Shown piece after piece: positions 59,880-64,000 of a stretch of 64,000 bases of DNA. The DNA lies in assembly GCA_965230795.1 (NCBI GenBank), contig OZ246020.1, forward strand, positions 1,550,001 to 1,614,000, in the 5' to 3' direction. The position numbers and the translations under genes are program-made. A model generated the notes under the pieces. The model saw only the letters and a program-made list of their open reading frames with translations, was not told where the DNA came from and did not search any database. Position 1 is the first letter of the stretch; every line of letters begins with the position of its first letter. Origin of the DNA: PZPK01 sp965230795. GTDB lineage: Bacteria > Pseudomonadota > Gammaproteobacteria > Pseudomonadales > Oleiphilaceae.

Positions 59880-60746
59880 ACACGGCAGCAGAGCCGCCAA
59901 ACCGGAAAGGAATGGCGTGAAAACAGTAATGTGTGAAGATATATTTTGCATGAAGTCCTTGTATACTTCCGAAAAATTACCATTCTCATGCGCAACTGCC
60001 AACGCCTGCGTATTATCTATAAGCTTTTGCGAATCTTCATCTCGAAGCCCAGCAGATTTAATAGCCTGGATCATTTCACTGAAAATTTCAGGTTCATTGT
60101 AAGACTGACTAACTGTAGCAGTAGCATTATCTGAATTGATATTAATGCTTGATCCTGAGACCCCTGATACGTTGATCGTTTGCTGTTTATCACCCATGAT
60201 TTCGATTCCATTTTCTAGTTTGTATAGATTGCTAGACTTGAGTAAGTTTAATGTAACTCTTATTGCCGCCAGAACTTTCTCTTGCTTTTTAAAAAGATGA
60301 TACATTTGGTCGACAGACCAAAGCCTAACGTCATTCTTTTTACAAACTTCTACGGCTATGTCAGGTATTTGTTCATCGTAATTGCCAAATACCCAAGTAC
60401 CATCAAATCCTTCAACTACAGAAGTCAACGTGGGGAACCTGCTGAAGTCATAGTTTATTTCAGCCAATGTTCCTTCCATATAGATAGCCATATCACGCCC
60501 TGTACTATATAGGGCTTCAACTTTGTATCTTTCCGTATGCGGAACTCTAGATATAAATCTGAAATCTTCCTGATTCTTGAGGTGACTCCAGAACTTGTTG
60601 TGCTCTGAAAACTCCTTAGAAAACGACAGCAATCTGGCTATATATGAAGACACTTCTTCAAAGTCTTTTCTGATTTCCAATTCATGCCTCAAATTTCGTA
60701 TTAGTGTTAACAGTGTGTTTAACGGACCCTTCGGTCCGCTAAACAC
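59877..60746 (-). CDS. Cassette-encoded hypothetical protein, possibly truncated at its C-terminus
   Basis: A 289-residue protein by the longest frame, which starts at a GTG inside a repeated hairpin; a TTG about 55 bases later could be the true start. The middle contains an Asn/Ser-rich run (INVSGVSGSSININSDNATATV), a feature seen in some phage-defence and effector-linked proteins, followed by helices. The stop codon overlaps the last bases of the possible intron end, so the original C-terminus may have been replaced. No family is recognised. It is AT-rich. Confidence 0.5.
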   Translation of the reverse strand: MFSGPKGPLNTLLTLIRNLRHELEIRKDFEEVSSYIARLLSFSKEFSEHNKFWSHLKNQEDFRFISRVPHTERYKVEALYSTGRDMAIYMEGTLAEINYDFSRFPTLTSVVEGFDGTWVFGNYDEQIPDIAVEVCKKNDVRLWSVDQMYHLFKKQEKVLAAIRVTLNLLKSSNLYKLENGIEIMGDKQQTINVSGVSGSSININSDNATATVSQSYNEPEIFSEMIQAIKSAGLRDEDSQKLIDNTQALAVAHENGNFSEVYKDFMQNISSHITVFTPFLSGLAALLPC

Positions 60747-60749
60747 TTT
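60708..60749. repeat. 42-bp hairpin repeat, copy 1 (attC-like cassette boundary)
   Basis: Identical over 42 bases to 62846-62887. On the minus strand, AGTGTTTAgCGGACC and GGTCCGtTAAACACaCT form a stem with a mismatch and an extra unpaired base, followed by GTTA. That layout is reminiscent of a folded attC. The stop of the 405-residue gene and the GTG of the next gene both lie inside it. Confidence 0.6.
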
Positions 60750-61936
60750 TTAGGAGCTGCTTGGCTTCTGATATGAACACTTTTACATTCCACAAAAGCT
60801 TTACACCTTTCCAGTAAGTTGTAGTCAAATAACTCAGGTTTTCCTGAACTTCCCTTTAAGAGGGTGATTAGCTCCCGGAAGTCTAACAAATTGAAAAAGG
60901 CACCGGTTGATTGAATGGCATCAATGAGCAGGTTCTCTACTTCACTCCAGTCACCTGAGTGATGCAACTCTGTTACCAATACAATGCAGTGGGGAGCGTT
61001 TTCCCTCTCGATATTAAGCTCGTTTCCTTCCGCATCAAAGATTGCATCCCCTCTGGCAATAGCTTTGTAAGCTCCGACCAGCTGACCAATGGCTTTCTTA
61101 GCCTGTTTTTGAACACCAAGCACTCTCCTTTCTAGGCTTCTATCTAAACCCATCCTTAGTATAGATAAGTCCTTAGCTTCAATCAGAAAGCTGCCATATT
61201 GGTAAAAAGCAAGCACATCTGTAAGCTCTCGTGTCTTTTCCCCTATTTTTACCTGTGGGCTCTTGTATAAGGTTAATGGAAAAACAGATTCAAGTGATGC
61301 CCATATAGCCCTTTCAAAGATTTCACCTTCTTCTGGCTCATTTAGAACTACAGAATGACTTTCTCGAAAGCCAATGAAAGTATTATTGTTAATTCTCCAA
61401 GGCTCGATGCTTAAAGATATTGTTGAGAATGGAATTTCTACAGCATTAGGGCACGTTCTTGTTTTGTCAGTAGAATAATCAAAACAGTCTAATGACAAGG
61501 AGCATGCGTTATCAAAACTGCCCACGTACAATGCTTCTATATCACCGAGTAATTTTTTTGCTCTATCTGAATCACTATCTGTGACTGAGACGTTACTCCA
61601 GGCAACACATACATCCATTTCATTAAAAAGAAAAACTGGCGAGGATCTCGCTTCCAGAAACTGCTCTATAGCTTGATGCTCCTCTTCATGTCGCACTGCA
61701 CCAGATATGAATAATGCAGCATCAGGAATATCAAAAATTCGAATTCCTGAACACAGGTAGGAGTCTTTCAAACCAAATATAATTTCTGCACTACATCCTT
61801 CCAAGAGGGCCTTTATTGATGGTGTTGGTGCTTTTATTAATATTGCTATCTCTCTCCCATCATTTGCAGGAACAACCCATAGAGAGGCCGCCTCTGAACG
61901 CATTTCTTTATGAACTCTTTCACTTGGCATATGCAT
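60719..61936 (-). CDS. Cassette-encoded protein with a PD-(D/E)XK nuclease-like motif
   Basis: A 405-residue protein starting directly after an attC site. Around residues 240-290 there is ELTDVLAFYQYGSFLIEAKDLS, a D-X10-EAK arrangement as in the PD-(D/E)XK nuclease fold, followed by a conserved-looking helix (ERRVLGVQKQAKKAIGQLVGAYK). The N-terminal half is not recognised. The last residues (CLADRRVR) are encoded by the repeated hairpin, so the native end may be shorter. A restriction- or defence-type role is a reasonable guess for an AT-rich cassette gene but is not shown. Confidence 0.6.
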   Translation of the reverse strand: MHMPSERVHKEMRSEAASLWVVPANDGREIAILIKAPTPSIKALLEGCSAEIIFGLKDSYLCSGIRIFDIPDAALFISGAVRHEEEHQAIEQFLEARSSPVFLFNEMDVCVAWSNVSVTDSDSDRAKKLLGDIEALYVGSFDNACSLSLDCFDYSTDKTRTCPNAVEIPFSTISLSIEPWRINNNTFIGFRESHSVVLNEPEEGEIFERAIWASLESVFPLTLYKSPQVKIGEKTRELTDVLAFYQYGSFLIEAKDLSILRMGLDRSLERRVLGVQKQAKKAIGQLVGAYKAIARGDAIFDAEGNELNIERENAPHCIVLVTELHHSGDWSEVENLLIDAIQSTGAFFNLLDFRELITLLKGSSGKPELFDYNLLERCKAFVECKSVHIRSQAAPKKCLADRRVR

Positions 61937-61949
61937 GCAACTGATGGGC

Positions 61950-62021
61950 TCCTAACGCCCGCATTTGCGGCTAGCTTGAAGCGCAGCGTAAAGCCAGTCA
62001 GACAACATGCGTTTGTTAGGC
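61950..62021 (-). repeat. attC: Integron attC recombination site
   Basis: The 72-base site on the minus strand begins GCCTAAC (R'') and ends GTTAGGA (R'), with inner arms CGCAT/ATGCG and GGCT/AGCC that would fold as an imperfect hairpin. The TAA stop of the preceding cassette gene lies in GCCTAAC, and the next gene starts about 14 bases after GTTAGGA. Both are normal for integron cassettes. No integron integrase is in the window. Confidence 0.8.
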
Positions 62022-62825
62022 ATTTTCTATCTTATTTCTCGGAATAAATCTTAATTCGATATCAGCAGGACACCGATCAGTTTTCTTCTTCATCATGTGC
62101 TTAACTTTTGAAAGTTCTGCCTCATCAAAATAGTAAACCACTGCGAGAATTAGCTTGAATTTTGACTCAAAGAATCTATCGGCAATGACTGCCTGATACA
62201 AAATCCTATCTAGAATCATCATTAAGGAATGCGGGGTTCTGAGAGCCTTAACCTCCAAGAAGGTAAATTTACCGGAAGGTGCTTGTAAAAATGCGTCAAA
62301 GTTTGCTTCAGTTTCGCCAATACCAACATTATTTTCTGCTTCAACTTTTAGTTCCGCTGCAATTTTATTTATAACTGCACTTTCTATATTCTTGAGCTCT
62401 TCTCGGAATTCACGATGTGATTGCTGGCGTGTCTCTCTTTCAGAGTCATCTGGGCTACGACTTTCTTGTTGAGGTCTAGAATTGTTTTCTGTAGTAGTTT
62501 CACCAAGGGATTCGGAAACTTCTTTTTCAAGCTTTTCCTCTTGCTCTTCAGGCGAGAGGGTTCTTAAAAAAGATTTGTCATCTTTGAAGTCGCCTGGTGC
62601 GTAGAGTTTTCCATGATGATTAGTCACTAATTTATAAAAAGTAATCAGCACTAAAATCGGGAAAACCACAATAAAAATAATTATTGGCCATCTCTCAGCC
62701 ACAGTAAGCTTATCTGCTGCTGAATCCAATAACAGGCTAGCAAAGCCATAAATCAGAGATATGAATAATGCAATGATTCCCAGCGGGTTTCTTGCAAAAT
62801 CCTTAGCTCCTTTTAGAAAATCCAT
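62016..62825 (-). CDS. Membrane-anchored protein with a PD-(D/E)XK nuclease-like domain (cassette gene)
   Basis: A 269-residue protein. Two N-terminal transmembrane helices (IIALFISLIYGFASLLLDSAA and WPIIIFIVVFPILVLITFYKLV) are followed by an acidic charged linker (about 85-135). The C-terminal domain carries ANFDAFLQAPSGKFTFLEVKAL, a D-X(n)-EVK motif typical of PD-(D/E)XK nucleases. The stop codon lies within the attC site. It is preceded by GTTAGGC and a short leader, so it is a cassette gene. A membrane-tethered nuclease is an unusual design. Confidence 0.62.
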   Translation of the reverse strand: MDFLKGAKDFARNPLGIIALFISLIYGFASLLLDSAADKLTVAERWPIIIFIVVFPILVLITFYKLVTNHHGKLYAPGDFKDDKSFLRTLSPEEQEEKLEKEVSESLGETTTENNSRPQQESRSPDDSERETRQQSHREFREELKNIESAVINKIAAELKVEAENNVGIGETEANFDAFLQAPSGKFTFLEVKALRTPHSLMMILDRILYQAVIADRFFESKFKLILAVVYYFDEAELSKVKHMMKKKTDRCPADIELRFIPRNKIENA

Positions 62826-62845
62826 ACTTTAATCCTAGTGATGCC

Positions 62846-62887
62846 TAACAGTGTGTTTAACGGACCCTTCGGTCCGCTAAACACTTT
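62846..62887. repeat. 42-bp hairpin repeat, copy 2 (attC-like cassette boundary)
   Basis: Exact repeat of 60708-60749. On the minus strand it ends in GTTAGGC, a correct R' cassette boundary, immediately before the leader of the gene at 62825. The two copies flank a segment with two complete genes. Confidence 0.6.
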
Positions 62888-63145
62888 ATCTACGTTTTTC
62901 TCAGTTTAAGTTATTCTCAATATTATCAGGTGTTTATCCAAGCCGGTGAAACATTCATCATTGGAAAAGGCGGACCCTTTTAAAAAGATGTAGTACAAAC
63001 AAAGCTACTGACGCAAATGCGATACGAAATACTGCCTGCTTCTCGATTAGGTGCGTTTTGTCACAGTGTTTGGGTGACCTATGCAAAGGACTTCCATCTA
63101 TCAGCTTGATAGGGTGGAGAACCACAAATCAAATGGAGATTGATC

Positions 63146-63343
63146 ATGGAACACGGAAAGCTCGCACTCACTCGAAAACCCAATCAAACCGTTTCTCTTC
63201 AATACAAAGACGAGACCGGCACCCTTCAAGAAATCACTGTTGCTATTAGCGATGTTCGCGGTAACCAGATCCGCATGGATATTGATGCTCCGAAATCTGT
63301 GACGATTTTGCGCGGAGAGTTGCTAGAGCGTCAGCTGACTTAA
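63146..63343 (+). CDS. csrA-like: CsrA/RsmA-type RNA-binding regulator on the mobile element
   Basis: The ATG at 63146 has GGAG eight bases upstream, giving 65 residues. The CsrA pattern is visible: LALTRKPNQTVSLQ at the start, EITVAISDVRGNQIRMDIDAPKSVTILRGELLERQ to the end. An N-terminal extension (MEHG) and a longer beta2 loop (YKDETGTLQ) set it apart from chromosomal CsrA. It binds GGA motifs in mRNA leaders to control translation. It could adjust host or element genes after transfer. Confidence 0.85.
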   Translation: MEHGKLALTRKPNQTVSLQYKDETGTLQEITVAISDVRGNQIRMDIDAPKSVTILRGELLERQLT

Positions 63344-63521
63344 CACTTTAGTCAACGCAAGAAAAATTGCCCTAAAATTAAGTGCTTATCCGTGAAGAGG
63401 TATTCACTTTTACGGCACGGATCGTGCCTCTTGTGCTCTCGCAGGGAAAATTGCCGTAGGATGCTGGCCTGACCATCTTTGTTTTCCTTGTACCAATAAT
63501 TAAAAACAGGGAGTACAAAAG

Positions 63522-64000
63522 ATGAAAAAAACCTTCATAGCGCTTGCGCTAATTCTTCAAGCCTCGTTTTCTCATGCGATCATAATTGATGGGAAGGAAT
63601 GGCGGCACTTAATGCCCGACCCAACGTTTACGATACCTGGTGCCTACGGCTTTACTTGGAATGACTATGACGAATCGTTCAGCTCTGTAACCGGTCACTG
63701 TGAAGCAAACGATTGTATTGTTCGGGGCATTGATTACACCGGCTGGATATGGGCATCAATAGCGGAAGTAGATGCATTCATAACAACTTTCTATCCTGAA
63801 GGTGGATACTTCAGCGATACCGTTAGTTATGTTAATGCACCAGATGCTTCATTTCATGCCCTGCAAGCCGAAGATGTTGTCGGAAATACTTTCGAGTCAA
63901 CATACGCCGGTGATGGGTTGCCGGACAAAGGACTTTTTATTAGTTCCGGACTTACTCGAGACACGAGCCCTACAGACTCAAACGTTGGTGGACGAGTGCA
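63522..64000 (+). CDS. Secreted hypothetical protein, cut by the window end
   Basis: The frame opens at ATG 63522 after CAGGGAG and has no stop before 64000, so at least 159 residues are present. A signal peptide (MKKTFIALALILQASFSHA) is followed by EWRHLMPDPTFTIPGAYGFTWNDYDE and GWIWASIAEVDAFITTFYP. Such tryptophan-rich starts occur in proteins with PEP-CTERM-type sorting ends. The C-terminus is outside the window, so this cannot be confirmed. Confidence 0.65.
   Translation, partial: MKKTFIALALILQASFSHAIIIDGKEWRHLMPDPTFTIPGAYGFTWNDYDESFSSVTGHCEANDCIVRGIDYTGWIWASIAEVDAFITTFYPEGGYFSDTVSYVNAPDASFHALQAEDVVGNTFESTYAGDGLPDKGLFISSGLTRDTSPTDSNVGGRV

Larger units (their letters stand above)
58938..64000. 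mobile_element. Second element joined to the tRNA-Met fragment (continues past the window)
   Basis: It begins right after the second tRNA fragment with an arm-like stretch (TACCAACTA, AAAATCACGC) that also occurs, in similar order, to the right of the first fragment. Its cargo is an OB-like membrane protein, IS and intron remnants, integron-like cassettes, a CsrA homologue and a secreted protein. No integrase is seen before 64000. Confidence 0.55.

Overview
The window looks like chromosome from a marine-type gammaproteobacterium. The evidence is a two-subunit pyruvate carboxylase with a divergent LysR regulator arranged as in Pseudomonas, a family I lipase with its Lif foldase, an Anbu-type protease, several small SBP_bac_3 periplasmic binding proteins, and a YjfI/PspA/flotillin/ATPase operon. 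I cannot name the genus. No rRNA, CRISPR array or intact tRNA was seen; tRNA sequence occurs only as 3' fragments that mark integration sites.

Layout. 0-7.2 kb: housekeeping and accessory genes (acyltransferase, binding proteins, glyoxalase fold, methyltransferase) and a BaeSR-like two-component operon on the minus strand. 7.4-15.1 kb: a diheme peroxidase lipoprotein, then a copper-RiPP (HvfABC/bufferin-type) cluster of precursor, DUF692/MNIO oxidase, DUF2063 partner and DoxX protein, followed by a GAF histidine kinase and an NtrC-family sigma-54 activator. A good sigma-54 promoter and two related palindromic sites lie upstream of the precursor, so this stretch reads as a self-contained regulated unit. 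15.2-33.1 kb: Anbu protease, a binding-protein gene cut by an in-frame stop, the SbtA/pyruvate carboxylase operon with divergent LysR gene, PPK2, AraC regulator, transglutaminase-like protein, MarC, a molybdopterin oxidoreductase with divergent TetR gene, lipase plus foldase, TauE/SafE permease, and a Tag-type glycosylase. 33.5-46.4 kb: an apparent 11-gene plus-strand operon for envelope maintenance (YjfI, PspA, YqiJ-like, flotillin, 1800-residue AAA+ ATPase, rhomboid, MtfA-like peptidase, zinc-ribbon protein, small membrane protein, PLD-like protein, lipoprotein). 46.5-51.4 kb: MscS-type channel pair, HxlR regulator with divergent oxidoreductase, a frameshifted AhpD-like gene and a lipoprotein.

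51.5-64 kb is mobile. Two identical 45-bp tRNA-Met 3' ends (51809-51853 and 58893-58937) bound a roughly 7-kb island ending in its own tyrosine integrase. The island carries a second PspA-like protein, a YiaAB protein, a divergent HTH regulator, a START-domain protein and an IS3-family element. A second element starts at 58937 and runs past the window. It contains an IS remnant, a possible group II intron end, integron-like cassettes (a foldable attC plus a repeated hairpin) in which two adjacent genes show PD-(D/E)XK-type motifs, a CsrA homologue, and a secreted protein cut by the window end.

The most interesting items are the sigma-54-controlled copper-RiPP unit, the mobile PspA/START module that partly echoes the chromosomal PspA operon 18 kb away, and the integrase-less cassette array with putative nucleases.
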